A stretch of DNA of 64,000 bases from Paenibacillus flagellatus (GCF_003217775.1 NZ_QJVJ01000002.1:186001-250000), one strand, 5' to 3'. Counted from the stretch's first letter, positions 50,445-59,424 are shown. Made by a program: numbers and translations. The notes: generated by a model from the sequence alone, not told the origin.

Positions 50445-52199
50445 ATGGGAACGAAACCGAACGAGCTTCTCGAGGCGGATGAGCGGCTCAAAGCGCCGGA
50501 GAAGCCGGCGGCAACGGCGAATGTTCCGAGGATGCCGATCAGCCGGCGCAACTTGTTGGCGGCTGCGGGAGCGGCCGGTGCGGCTTTACTCTCCGGAGGA
50601 TGGGTTCATGCGGCTAGCGGCGGGCAGTCGGTGATCGAAGCCGTATACGGCAAGGGCAACGGAAACGGAAACGGCAATGGGAATGGAAACGGCCACGGGC
50701 ACGGCAACGGGAACTTGGCGAATTCGCTATCCTGGATCAACGTCAAAAGCCTCGGCATCGTAGGCGACGGCAACACGCCGGGGGACCGGGATTTGATCCA
50801 AGCGGCGGTGGCGGGCGCGCCCGAGGGCGTAACGCTTTATTTCCCGCCCGACGTCGACGTATTGTGCGTGCAGGCGCTGGACATCACGGTGACCGGCATG
50901 CGAATCACGGGCGGAGGGAAGCTGCGCCTCGGAGCGGACAACACCTATGCGATGCGCATCATGGCGGACGATGTCACAGTGGACGGACTAATCTTCCACA
51001 ATCCGAACGAGCTGAAGCGGATCGACGGCGATCACGGTAGGGGGACGCGATCGGGAGCGATCGAGATTCGGGCGCACCGCGCCACGATTGCACAGTGCCG
51101 GATCGACCGGATGCTGATCGGCATTCTGGTCAATTCCGGAACCGCCGCGATCGAGTACCGCGGAACGCGCATCGTGAACAACCAGATCACGAACCAGCTC
51201 GGGGCGGGCCGGGAAGATCTGGGGGATGCGATCTGCATCTTCGGCTCGGACGCGACCGTCGTCGGCAATTATATCACCTGCAAGCCCGGCGAGGATCCGC
51301 GGATCGGCATCAATTTCGAATCGCTTATCCATGAGGGCTGGGGGAGCGGCCACGGCCACGCGGACGACGGACACGGCACGATCCAAGGAAACGTGGTCGT
51401 CGGCCCGTTCCGGCGGGGCATCCATATCGAAACGTCAGGCGTAACCGCCGTCGGCAATACGGTAAAGGGGCAAACGTGGTGGGGCTTCATGAACTACGGG
51501 GACCGCAACGTCATCGCCGACAACATCGTCGAATCGCCGCCGTACAAAACGTCGCCGACCGGCCCGGGCTGGAACCCGGTCATCTGCGGGATCAACATCC
51601 ACCGCGGCAAAGCGGTCATCGTCGAAGGGAATACGGTGAGGGGCGGCTCCGCCCAAGGCATACGCATCGACAAGGAAGCGTCGGGCGCGATCGTAAAAGG
51701 CAACCAGCTGGCGCAGGCCGAGTCCGGCGCCTCGTTCACGCACGGCATCTATCTCGTCGAAGCCCATGGCTCGATCGTCGAAGGGAACGTGATCGCGCCC
51801 GGAGCTTGCTCGGACCGAGGCATCAGCATCTGGAAGGCGAAGGATATCCAAATCTCGGGCAATTACGTCGCCGGATGCGGCTCGCACGGCATCAAGCTGG
51901 AAGGCGGCCTGGACATCCGGTTCGACAGCTTGATTCACGGGAATATCGTCAAAAACAACGTCGGCTCGGGCCTTTACTTGGTCAACAACAGCTTTGCGAC
52001 GATCAGCGGCAACGTGCTGACCGACGACCGGGCGAACAAAACGCAAACGACCGGGCTGCTCATGCACAATTCCGACGATTGTCTCCTGTACGGGAACGGT
52101 TTGGACGGAAACGCGACGGCGGCCGTTACGCAAACGGCGTGCGAGAGGCTCATCGCGTTCGGCAACCGCGGTTACGCCGACGGCATCGTCGTCACGTAA
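50445..52199 (+). CDS. Tat-exported right-handed beta-helix protein (pectate lyase-like)
   Basis: A 584-residue protein with a twin-arginine signal (SRRNLLAAAGAAGAALLSGG, about residues 33-52) that should send it across the membrane folded. A Gly/Asn/His repeat linker (GNGNGNGNGH, about 70-90) precedes a long parallel beta-helix marked by recurring IxxNxVxGN and GIxI turns. This fold is found in pectate lyases, polygalacturonases, epimerases and other polysaccharide-active enzymes. No specific catalytic set could be assigned. ATG 50445 has GGGGGG upstream; GTG 50439 is also possible. The next gene is a sugar-binding lipoprotein. Confidence 0.82.
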   Translation: MGTKPNELLEADERLKAPEKPAATANVPRMPISRRNLLAAAGAAGAALLSGGWVHAASGGQSVIEAVYGKGNGNGNGNGNGNGHGHGNGNLANSLSWINVKSLGIVGDGNTPGDRDLIQAAVAGAPEGVTLYFPPDVDVLCVQALDITVTGMRITGGGKLRLGADNTYAMRIMADDVTVDGLIFHNPNELKRIDGDHGRGTRSGAIEIRAHRATIAQCRIDRMLIGILVNSGTAAIEYRGTRIVNNQITNQLGAGREDLGDAICIFGSDATVVGNYITCKPGEDPRIGINFESLIHEGWGSGHGHADDGHGTIQGNVVVGPFRRGIHIETSGVTAVGNTVKGQTWWGFMNYGDRNVIADNIVESPPYKTSPTGPGWNPVICGINIHRGKAVIVEGNTVRGGSAQGIRIDKEASGAIVKGNQLAQAESGASFTHGIYLVEAHGSIVEGNVIAPGACSDRGISIWKAKDIQISGNYVAGCGSHGIKLEGGLDIRFDSLIHGNIVKNNVGSGLYLVNNSFATISGNVLTDDRANKTQTTGLLMHNSDDCLLYGNGLDGNATAAVTQTACERLIAFGNRGYADGIVVT

Positions 52200-52271
52200 T
52201 TCGTACGGCGCGACGGCGGGAAGCCCGCAAACTTCCACCGGATGTATAGAAGAAGAATAGGGGGTTCATTC

Positions 52272-53567
52272 ATGAAATGGCGTACGATTGTTTTGCCCGT
52301 TCTGACGGCGGCGGCGCTGGCGCTGTCGGCCGGATGCTCGAACGGCGGAGGGTCGGCGGACCCGGGGACGACGTCTTCCGACGCGAAGTCGAAGGTCGCC
52401 GCCGACACCGGGACGCCGGTTACGCTGAAGGTCGCCTTCTTCTCGTCACAGGACACCTTCAAGCAGCTGACGCAAAATCCGGTCATCAAGCAAAAATTTC
52501 CGAACGTCACGTTCCAGTACATCAAGTACGCGGACCTGGACAAGGCGATTGCGGCCGGCGACGCGCCGGATCTGATCAACGGGATCGTCTCCGCGCTGGC
52601 CGATCTCGAGGAGCGGGGGCTGAAGTACGACTTGGGTCCTCTTGCGAAGCTGCTCGACATCGATCTGAACAAGTTCGAACGGAAGAAGCTTGAGGGGATT
52701 CGAAGCTACGGCCGCAACGGCGAGCTGTTCGGTCTGCCGGACAATCTGGAGGAGACGAGTCCGTACAACACGTTCGCGCTCGTCTACAACAAGGACATCT
52801 TCGACAAGTTCGCCGTGCCGTACCCGAAGGACAACATGACGTGGGACGAGGCGGTCGATCTGGCCCGCCAGTTCGTCCGGACGGACGGAGGAACGGAGTA
52901 CAAAGGCTTGGTCGCCCATGCCGCCCCGCACTTCCTGGCGGCTCAGCTGGGAATCGAATTCGTCGGCGCCGACGGCAAGGTGAACACGTCCGATCCGAAA
53001 TGGAGCGAGCTGATGCGCGTCAATAAGCGGATATCCGTCGAGCAGGGCGGGTTTTTGCCGAAGGGCGGGGATCTCACCCACTTCTACAAAACGCAAAATG
53101 TGGCCATGTACGCCGGCGACGCCGGAGACCTGTTCCGCTCGCCGGACAAATTCGGCGCTTCCTTCCAATGGGACATCGCGACGTATCCGGTCTTCCCGGG
53201 CATGGCGCCCCACACGGTCGTCGGTCCGAACGGCGGCATGTGGGCGGTCGGAGCGACGAGCAAGCACAAGGAGCTGGCGCTGGCGGTGCTCGACACGATC
53301 CTGTCGCCGGACGTCATGAAGTCGATTCCCAATTACGACTGGTGGAACCATCCGAACGTGCAGTCCAAACGGCTGGAGGCGTTGAAAAACCCGAATTACC
53401 CGACGACGCGGGCGAACGCCTACATGCAGAAGTACAACCTGAAGTTTCGCGCCGAAATCGCGAAAGCGACCGAATCGGTCAGCAAGGACGGGGTCGACAT
53501 CAACACGGCGCTGCGCACGTTCCAAGAGAGCTTCCAGAAGATCATCGACGCGGACGGAGTCAAGTAA
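52272..53567 (+). CDS. Orphan sugar-binding lipoprotein
   Basis: A 431-residue ABC-type solute-binding protein. The signal peptide ends LSAGC, with lipidation at C22. GDAPDLINGIVSALADL and FALVYNKDIFDKFAVPYP are typical of family-1 sugar binders. Unlike the other two binding proteins in the window it has no permease genes next to it: the gene after it, on the opposite strand, is an AraC regulator whose 3' end overlaps by 8 bp. It may deliver ligand to one of the other permease pairs or serve as a sensor. ATG 52272 lies behind AGGGGG, 72 bp after the beta-helix gene. Confidence 0.88.
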   Translation: MKWRTIVLPVLTAAALALSAGCSNGGGSADPGTTSSDAKSKVAADTGTPVTLKVAFFSSQDTFKQLTQNPVIKQKFPNVTFQYIKYADLDKAIAAGDAPDLINGIVSALADLEERGLKYDLGPLAKLLDIDLNKFERKKLEGIRSYGRNGELFGLPDNLEETSPYNTFALVYNKDIFDKFAVPYPKDNMTWDEAVDLARQFVRTDGGTEYKGLVAHAAPHFLAAQLGIEFVGADGKVNTSDPKWSELMRVNKRISVEQGGFLPKGGDLTHFYKTQNVAMYAGDAGDLFRSPDKFGASFQWDIATYPVFPGMAPHTVVGPNGGMWAVGATSKHKELALAVLDTILSPDVMKSIPNYDWWNHPNVQSKRLEALKNPNYPTTRANAYMQKYNLKFRAEIAKATESVSKDGVDINTALRTFQESFQKIIDADGVK

Positions 53568-54420
53568 GGCGTCTGCGGTAATGGGACGGCGATACGCCGG
53601 TAATGTGCTTGAACTGCTTGCAGAAGTAAGCGTCGCTCTGGAAGCCGACGAGCCCCGCGATCACCTTCACCGGCGTTTGGGTGGTGGCGATCAGCTTGGA
53701 GGCTTCCTTTACCCTGCGGACGTTCAAATAATCGGTGATCGACAGCCCGGTATGCTTCTTGAACAGTCTCGACGCGTGATAGGGAGACAAGTATACGAAG
53801 TCCGACAGCCGCTGCAGCGAGAACGGCTCCTGAAAATGCAGCTCCAGCCATTCCAGCATTTTCTCGACGTGATGCGGCGAACGGGGCGTCTCGACGGAGG
53901 ATTCGGCCTGCCCGGACGACTTGCGCAGCCGGCTCAGCAGCTGGAGGAAGAAGAGCATGCTTTCCTCCTGCACATGGCTCTTGGGGAGACGGATGACGTC
54001 TTCCCGGAATTGCGCGATCAGCCGGCCGATTTCCCCGTCCTTGCCGACGCGGAACGCCTGGTCGGAAAGCCGGCCGCGCAGCAGGCGCTGCAAAAACGCG
54101 TACAGCTCGGGAAACGGCTGCAGAAGCGATTCCGCAATGACCGGATTGACGAAAAAAACCGATCGGACATACCGGGATTCGGGGCTTCCCGACATTTCGA
54201 CTTTATGGAGCTGGAACGGCTGGAAGTACAGCAGCGTGCCCGGCTCGATCGGATGCGGTTTCCGGTCGATCGTGGCGATGCCGGTTCCTTCGTGGACATA
54301 AAGAAATTCCATGCCTTGGTGGAAATGAAGAATCGCGAAATGGCCGTCCGTAGACTGGTGCAGCACGACGTTCATCAGCTGGCTCTCTTGAAACAGTTCC
54401 CCCGCGGTCGATTTGCGCAT
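53560..54420 (-). CDS. AraC-family regulator with cupin sensor domain (1)
   Basis: A 286-residue transcription factor. The N-terminal cupin half (FAILHFHQGMEFLYVHEG; PGTLLYFQPFQLHKVEM) should bind a sugar. The C-terminal double helix-turn-helix (about 185-285) reads PFSLQRLSDFVYLSPYHASR and VIAGLVGFQSDAYFCKQFK. GGGGGG precedes the ATG. Its convergent end overlaps the orphan lipoprotein gene by 8 bp. It is a plausible activator of the beta-helix/lipoprotein pair. Confidence 0.9.
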   Translation of the reverse strand: MRKSTAGELFQESQLMNVVLHQSTDGHFAILHFHQGMEFLYVHEGTGIATIDRKPHPIEPGTLLYFQPFQLHKVEMSGSPESRYVRSVFFVNPVIAESLLQPFPELYAFLQRLLRGRLSDQAFRVGKDGEIGRLIAQFREDVIRLPKSHVQEESMLFFLQLLSRLRKSSGQAESSVETPRSPHHVEKMLEWLELHFQEPFSLQRLSDFVYLSPYHASRLFKKHTGLSITDYLNVRRVKEASKLIATTQTPVKVIAGLVGFQSDAYFCKQFKHITGVSPSHYRRRLT

Positions 54421-54439
54421 CCGATCCCCCCTATCGCAA

Positions 54440-54453
54440 TGTATACGCTTGCA
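54440..54453. promoter_or_regulatory. Cre-like site in the promoter of AraC gene 1
   Basis: TGTATACGCTTGCA, 13 of 14 matches to the cre consensus and nearly identical to the site at 2743. It touches the -10 box of the minus-strand promoter, so binding would block transcription. Confidence 0.45.
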
Positions 54454-54480
54454 TTATAACAGATTATGGAATTCGGGCAA
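54453..54480 (-). promoter_or_regulatory. Promoter of AraC gene 1
   Basis: On the minus strand TTGCCC, 16 bp, TATAAT, 33 bp before the start codon. Confidence 0.55.
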
Positions 54481-54491
54481 CATGCCGGCGG

Positions 54492-54529
54492 AAGCGGACC
54501 GTTCGACCTGCGGGTCGGGCGGTCCGCTT
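54492..54529. terminator. Hairpin between the two AraC genes
   Basis: AAGCGGACCG pairs with CGGTCCGCTT over 10 bp, with an inner CGACC/GGTCG stem. No T run follows on the minus strand, so it may be a weak or factor-dependent terminator of AraC gene 2. Confidence 0.4.
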
Positions 54530-54576
54530 TCGGCCGTCGTCAAGGCGGCGGCCGCCCCCGTCATGCGGCGGGAACG

Positions 54577-55455
54577 TCATCCGCCGCCCGACGACCGTTT
54601 GCGGTAGTCGTTCGGGGTCGTGCCTTTCCGTTCGCGGAACATGCGCGAGAACGAGTTGTACGACCCGTAGCCCGACTCCTGGGCGATGTCGGCGATTTTC
54701 ATGCCGGTCGACGTCAGCAGCCCGCACGCGTGGCGGAGCCGGACGTCGTGCACGTGCTGAAGGAACGTGCGGCCCGCCTTCTTCTTGAACAGCGCGCTCA
54801 AGTAGGCCGGGCTGATGCCGAAATGGTCGGCGACGGCGTTCAGCGTCAGCTCGTCCTTGAAGCGGAGCTGGATGTACCGGATGACGTCCAGATAGAGACC
54901 GCTTCCGCCGGCTCCGGGCTCCGGCGGGGTCGTCGCGCTCGCCGCCGCCCGCTGGCGGCAACGGTCGAACTCGATCAGGATGTCGATCAGCATAATCGTC
55001 ATTTTCAGCTTTCTCCAGCTTTCGGCACCCCCGTATTCGGCGTACAGCGCATCGAACGACCGCCGCATCGCCGCCGCGCGCTCGCCCTCGAATTGGTGAT
55101 ACGGCCGGGCGGAGGGATCGGCTTCGACAAGCAGCCGGCGCAGGTCGGTTTTGCTTTCCAGCTCCGCGAACAGTCCCGTGGAAAACCGGACGTTATACAG
55201 GAGCAGAATCGAGCCGGGCGCCGTGCGCAGCTCGTGAATTTGAAACGGCTGCACGAACGTGAGCGTCCCGGGCTTCATCGGATGCGTCGCCCCGTTGATC
55301 GTCTCCGTCCCTTCGCCCTCGATGACGTACGACAGCTCCAAGTAATCGTGACGGTGCGCCGGAAAGCCGCTGTCCAGCCGGTTGACGGAGAAGTGGAGCG
55401 GAAAAGCGGTGTCCATGTTCGGATAGTTCTCGATATACATCGGCAAGTAAGCCAC
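54577..55455 (-). CDS. AraC-family regulator with cupin sensor domain (2)
   Basis: A 292-residue regulator of the same type as its neighbour but only distantly similar in sequence. The cupin half shows FPAHRHDYLELSYVIEGEG and PGTLTFVQPFQIHELR. The double helix-turn-helix (about 190-290) reads LTLNAVADHFGISPAYLSAL and IADIAQESGYGSYNSFSRMF. GTG 55455 was chosen for AAAGGGG 7 bases upstream; ATG 55440 lacks one. Its target is unknown. It is divergent from the oxoacid oxidoreductase operon, with direct repeats in the shared region. Confidence 0.9.
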   Translation of the reverse strand: MAYLPMYIENYPNMDTAFPLHFSVNRLDSGFPAHRHDYLELSYVIEGEGTETINGATHPMKPGTLTFVQPFQIHELRTAPGSILLLYNVRFSTGLFAELESKTDLRRLLVEADPSARPYHQFEGERAAAMRRSFDALYAEYGGAESWRKLKMTIMLIDILIEFDRCRQRAAASATTPPEPGAGGSGLYLDVIRYIQLRFKDELTLNAVADHFGISPAYLSALFKKKAGRTFLQHVHDVRLRHACGLLTSTGMKIADIAQESGYGSYNSFSRMFRERKGTTPNDYRKRSSGGG

Positions 55456-55546
55456 GAGGAAACCCCTTTCTCGGCGAACGTGCGCGAAAGCCGAGATGCA
55501 TCATTTGCGGCGCCTTCTCATATATTGGGTGACAGACAAGCCGTCC

Positions 55547-55582
55547 CGGTTTCGCCTGAAACCATTATAAATCGGTTTCGCC
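55547..55582. repeat. Direct and inverted repeats in the divergent promoter region
   Basis: CGGTTTCGCC occurs at 55547-55556 and 55573-55582. The first copy is also one arm of GGTTTC-GCCT-GAAACC. A minus-strand TATAAT (55564-55569) lies between them, so this may be an operator of AraC gene 2. Confidence 0.35.
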
Positions 55583-55611
55583 CGTTTGCGCGAAAATTCC
55601 GAAAAAAAGGA

Positions 55612-55639
55612 TTGCTGACGTCGAAATTGCTGTTACAAT
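55612..55639 (+). promoter_or_regulatory. Promoter of the 2-oxoacid oxidoreductase operon
   Basis: TTGCTG, 16 bp, TACAAT, 68 bp before the start codon. Confidence 0.5.
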
Positions 55640-55707
55640 GAAAAAAGAGAGACATATTTTAGACTAGGCAGCCGACGCACACTTCATCCCGAAAGGAGAA
55701 ACGTTGC

Positions 55708-56715
55708 ATGGTTTCTTTGCCGAAAACGAACGATCTCGGGTTTTTCGAGATCCGCCTCGAATCGATCGGCGGTCTCGGCGCCAACCTGGCCGGTAAAATG
55801 CTGGCGGAAGCGGGCGTCATGGGGGTCGGCCTGAACGGGGTCAGCTTTTCCTCGTACGGCTCGGAGAAGAAAGGCTCCCCGGTGAAGGCCCACATCCGCT
55901 TTTGCGATATGGACACGTTCATCCGCGATACGTCTCCCGTCGAACGGCCGCATGTGGTAGGCATTTTTCACGAATCGCTGGCGAAGACGGTCAACGTCAT
56001 CAGCGGCATTTACGAGGACAGCCTCGTGCTCGTCAACTCGGCGAGAACGCCGGAGCAGCTGAAGGACAACCTGAAGCTGAAGGGCGGCACGATCGCCGTC
56101 GTCGACGCGATCGGGATCGCGCTCGAGGAGAACAACCGGGTGAACATGGCGATGCTCGGCGCGCTGTTTCGGCTGTGCGACTTTTTGGACGCGGAATTTA
56201 TGAAAGGCGTCATCCGCAAGTCGCTCGAGAAGAAATATCCGCAAGCGGTGCAGCCCGCTCTCCGCACGTTTGAAAGGGGTTACAACGAAGTCCGCTTCCA
56301 GACGTTCGCCCTGCCCGAGGGAGAGACGATGCCGGCGTTCGTCCGGTACGACACGCCGGTGCTCGGCTACGAGACGCAGCCGATCGGCGGGACGATCACG
56401 AACCCGGGCAACAGCATCCTGAAAGATTTGAGCATCTCCCGCGCGGGCATGATGCCCCACTTTGACGACGAGAAATGCATCCACTGCGCCGCCTGCGACA
56501 ACGTATGTCCCGATTTCTGCTTCGTATGGGACGAATTGCCGGACAAGAAGGGCCGGCCGCAAATGTTTCTCCAAGGGATCGACTACCAATACTGCAAAGG
56601 CTGCTTGAAATGCGTCGTCGCCTGCCCGACGGAAGCGCTGTCCAAAGCGCGCGAGGAAGACGGCTACGCCGAGAATCATCGCGTTCCGCACCGGTTCGAC
56701 CGGGCTATCGTGTAA
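55708..56715 (+). CDS. 2-oxoacid:ferredoxin oxidoreductase, fused gamma-delta subunit
   Basis: A 335-residue subunit of a pyruvate- or branched-chain-2-oxoacid:ferredoxin oxidoreductase. Residues of about 10-200 form the gamma domain (IRLESIGGLGANLAGKMLAE), which contacts coenzyme A. Residues of about 250-310 form the delta domain, with two 4Fe-4S sites (CIHCAACDNVCP and CKGCLKCVVACP) that pass electrons from the active site to ferredoxin. In four-subunit enzymes these are separate proteins. The ATG has AAGGAG upstream. The alpha-beta gene follows after 35 bp. The enzyme is oxygen-sensitive in most hosts, hinting at growth with little oxygen. Confidence 0.9.
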   Translation: MVSLPKTNDLGFFEIRLESIGGLGANLAGKMLAEAGVMGVGLNGVSFSSYGSEKKGSPVKAHIRFCDMDTFIRDTSPVERPHVVGIFHESLAKTVNVISGIYEDSLVLVNSARTPEQLKDNLKLKGGTIAVVDAIGIALEENNRVNMAMLGALFRLCDFLDAEFMKGVIRKSLEKKYPQAVQPALRTFERGYNEVRFQTFALPEGETMPAFVRYDTPVLGYETQPIGGTITNPGNSILKDLSISRAGMMPHFDDEKCIHCAACDNVCPDFCFVWDELPDKKGRPQMFLQGIDYQYCKGCLKCVVACPTEALSKAREEDGYAENHRVPHRFDRAIV

Positions 56716-56750
56716 ACCCCAACCGACTACGAAAGGGTGACAAACAGCAG

Positions 56751-59060
56751 ATGGCGATTGACATCAAGCGCGAAGGGATGCGCCAGGGCAAAGTCGAGCA
56801 GCGCGTCGTATACGAATCCGGCAACGAGATGGCCGCTTACGCGGCGCACCAGATCAACTACCATATCATGGGTTACTTCCCGATCTCTCCTTCCACGGAG
56901 GTCGCCCAATTTCTCGATTTGATGAAGGCGAACGGACAGCACGACGTCGTGCTCATTCCGGCGGACGGCGAGCACGGCTCGGCCGGCGTCTGCTACGGGG
57001 CTTCGGCCGCGGGCGGACGCGTGTTCAACGCCACGAGCGCGAACGGCTACCTGTACATGCTCGAGCAAATGCCGGTCCAGTCGGGCACCCGCTTCCCGAT
57101 GGTCATGAACCTCGTCTGCCGGTCGGTGTCGGGGCCGCTCGACATTCACGGCGACCATTCCGATTTGTACTACGCCCTGAATACCGGCTGGCCGATTCTC
57201 ATGTGCCGCGATCCGCAAGCCGTTTACGACATGAACCTGATGGCGCTCAAGCTGGCGGAGGACCCGGAGGTTCGCCTGCCCGTGCTGGTCGCCTCCGACG
57301 GCTACTTCACGTCGCACCAGAAGCGGCGCGTCATGACGTTCGCGCACCGCGAGGACGTGCACGACTTCATCGGCGCCCAGCCGCCGCGCGGCTTCCCGGA
57401 CGTGCTCGACCGGAACAATCCGATCACGGTCGGTCCGTACATGAACGAGCCGGACTATATCAACAACTGCTACCAGCAGTCGGTGGCGATGTACAACGCG
57501 GAGCACGTGTACGACCGGATCCGCCAGGAGTACGCCGAGCTGACCGGCCGCGACTACCCGATTCTCGATCTGTACCGGATGGAGGACGCGGAGGTGGCGG
57601 TATTCATCATGAACTCGGCGTCCGAGATCATCAAGGACGTCGTCGACCAGCTGCGCGCGCAAGGGATCAAGGCCGGCTCGATCGCGCCGAACATGATCCG
57701 GCCGTTCCCGCAGAAGCAGATCGCCGAAGCGCTCATGAACGTGCGGGCGGTGACGGTCGGCGACCGGGCGGACTCGTACGGCGGCCACGGCGGCAACATG
57801 GTGAACGAGATCAAGGCGGCGCTGTTCACGCACGGCAATACCGACACGCTCGTCATCAGCCGCATTTACGGCTTGGGCGGCAAAGACTTTTACGCCGAGG
57901 ACGGGCACAATCTGTTCAAGTTCGCCATCGAGGCGGCGGAGCGCGGCTACGTCGAGAAGCCGTTCGACTATTACGGGCATACGCCCGGCGACCCGGCCAA
58001 GGCGCCGAAGCGCGTGTTGAACCCGATGAAGTACGAGGATTTGAAAACGGGGCTTATCACGGTGACGCCGGACGAGTCGACCGGCAAGCTGAACGTGCGC
58101 ATCCCGCCGCTCCGTTCCTTGACGAAGAAGCCGAAGCGGATCGCTCCGGGGCACGGCGCTTGTCCGGGCTGCGGCATTTTCTCCGGACTCGAGCTGTTCT
58201 TCAAAGGAATCGAGGGCGACATCGTCGCGCTGTTCCATACCGGCTGCGCGATGGTCGTTACGACCGGCTACCCGTACTCCGCCCACAAGGCGACGTACAT
58301 CCACAACTTGTTCCAGAACGGCGCGGCCACGCTGTCCGGCGTCGTCGAAATGTTCTGGGAGCGGAAGCGCCGCGGCGAGCTCGACTACTTGAACTTGCCG
58401 GACGATTTCACGTTCGTCATGGTGACGGGCGACGGCGGCATGGACATCGGCATGGGGCCGGCGATCGGCGCCGCGCTGCGCAATCATAAAATGATCATCC
58501 TCGAATACGATAACGAAGGGTATATGAACACGGGCGCCCAGCTGTCGTACTCGACGCCGATCGGGCATCGGACGTCGACGTCGAACGTCGGCAAGAAGCA
58601 GGCCGGCAAGCTGTTCCATCACAAGGATACGGCGCAAATTATGGCGGCGACGAACATTCCGTACGTGTTCACCGGCTCCGAGTCGTATCCGCAGGACTTG
58701 GTGAAGAAGGCGGCCAAGGCGCAATGGTACGCGCAAAACGAAGGGCTCGTGTACGGCAAAATTTTGATCACGTGCCCGCTCAACTGGCTGTCCGAAGACC
58801 AGGAGGGCACGAACATCATCGACGCGGCCGTGAGCTCCAACTTCTTCCCGCTGTACGAGGTGGAGAGAGGCATTACGAACATTACGTACAACCCGGAGGA
58901 GAAGGGCAAGAAGGTGACCGTCGCCGAATGGCTCGGCTCGATGGGCAAGACGAAGCATATGACGAAGCCGGAAAACGCCGAGGCGCTCGCCGCGTTCGAG
59001 GAAGAGGTCGAACGCCGCTGGAACCGGCTGAAGGCGAAGCACGAAAGCCCTTACCTGTAA
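56751..59060 (+). CDS. 2-oxoacid:ferredoxin oxidoreductase, fused alpha-beta subunit
   Basis: A 769-residue catalytic subunit. The alpha part (1 to about 430) has the pyrimidine-binding core (MGYFPISPSTEVAQF; GVCYGASAAGGRVFNATSAN) and the transketolase C-terminal-like region (GGHGGNMVNEIKAAL). The beta part (about 465-769) has GHGACPGCGIF, with cysteines for an iron-sulfur cluster, and the thiamine diphosphate site GDGGMDIGMG...YDNEGYMNTGAQ. The complex splits a 2-oxoacid with CoA to acyl-CoA, CO2 and reduced ferredoxin. Pyruvate or 2-oxoisovalerate is likely. GAAAGGGTGA lies 11 bases before ATG 56751. The gap to the next gene is 28 bp. Confidence 0.92.
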   Translation: MAIDIKREGMRQGKVEQRVVYESGNEMAAYAAHQINYHIMGYFPISPSTEVAQFLDLMKANGQHDVVLIPADGEHGSAGVCYGASAAGGRVFNATSANGYLYMLEQMPVQSGTRFPMVMNLVCRSVSGPLDIHGDHSDLYYALNTGWPILMCRDPQAVYDMNLMALKLAEDPEVRLPVLVASDGYFTSHQKRRVMTFAHREDVHDFIGAQPPRGFPDVLDRNNPITVGPYMNEPDYINNCYQQSVAMYNAEHVYDRIRQEYAELTGRDYPILDLYRMEDAEVAVFIMNSASEIIKDVVDQLRAQGIKAGSIAPNMIRPFPQKQIAEALMNVRAVTVGDRADSYGGHGGNMVNEIKAALFTHGNTDTLVISRIYGLGGKDFYAEDGHNLFKFAIEAAERGYVEKPFDYYGHTPGDPAKAPKRVLNPMKYEDLKTGLITVTPDESTGKLNVRIPPLRSLTKKPKRIAPGHGACPGCGIFSGLELFFKGIEGDIVALFHTGCAMVVTTGYPYSAHKATYIHNLFQNGAATLSGVVEMFWERKRRGELDYLNLPDDFTFVMVTGDGGMDIGMGPAIGAALRNHKMIILEYDNEGYMNTGAQLSYSTPIGHRTSTSNVGKKQAGKLFHHKDTAQIMAATNIPYVFTGSESYPQDLVKKAAKAQWYAQNEGLVYGKILITCPLNWLSEDQEGTNIIDAAVSSNFFPLYEVERGITNITYNPEEKGKKVTVAEWLGSMGKTKHMTKPENAEALAAFEEEVERRWNRLKAKHESPYL

Positions 59061-59088
59061 GCGGGGCGTGAAGGAAAGGGGAGTAGCG

Positions 59089-59388
59089 GTGCCTTACGTG
59101 CTCAAGCATAAGGAAAGCGCGGAGCTGTATGCATGCAAGCTCCTCAATTCGTACGAGCTCGTCTACTTCGGCGTGAAAGCGTGGGACGACGAGGGGACGG
59201 CGGCCGGGGACCGGATCCCGTTCCTCGCAGCGCGGGGCACCGGGGACGCGGAGTCGTGGACCGTCGCCGAAATCGACGAGATGAAGCTGAAGATGGCCAA
59301 CGTGAAGCTGAAGAACGATCCGTCCAACCGCGTGCTGCTGGACGAGGACGGGACGCTTCGCGTGGAGAAGCGGCTGCCGCCGTTTTGA
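59089..59388 (+). CDS. Hypothetical protein linked to the oxoacid oxidoreductase (99 aa)
   Basis: A small charged protein (MPYVLKHKESAELYACKLLN ... KRLPPF) with no membrane segment and one Cys. It is the third gene of the oxidoreductase operon and is followed by the operon terminator, so it may be an assembly or regulatory partner. GTG 59089 was chosen for GGGGAG upstream; GTG 59068 lacks good spacing. The family is not recognised. Confidence 0.65.
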   Translation: MPYVLKHKESAELYACKLLNSYELVYFGVKAWDDEGTAAGDRIPFLAARGTGDAESWTVAEIDEMKLKMANVKLKNDPSNRVLLDEDGTLRVEKRLPPF

Positions 59389-59391
59389 ACG

Positions 59392-59424
59392 AAAGGAGCC
59401 CTCGGTTACGACCGGGGCTCCTTT
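59392..59424 (+). terminator. Terminator of the oxidoreductase operon
   Basis: AAAGGAGCCC pairs with GGGCTCCTTT (10 bp), 4 bases after the stop codon, followed by GTGTTTATT. Confidence 0.75.

Noticed and set aside
56727-59042. A 771-residue open frame on the minus strand
   Set aside because: It mirrors the alpha-beta oxidoreductase gene, which has clear iron-sulfur and thiamine motifs.
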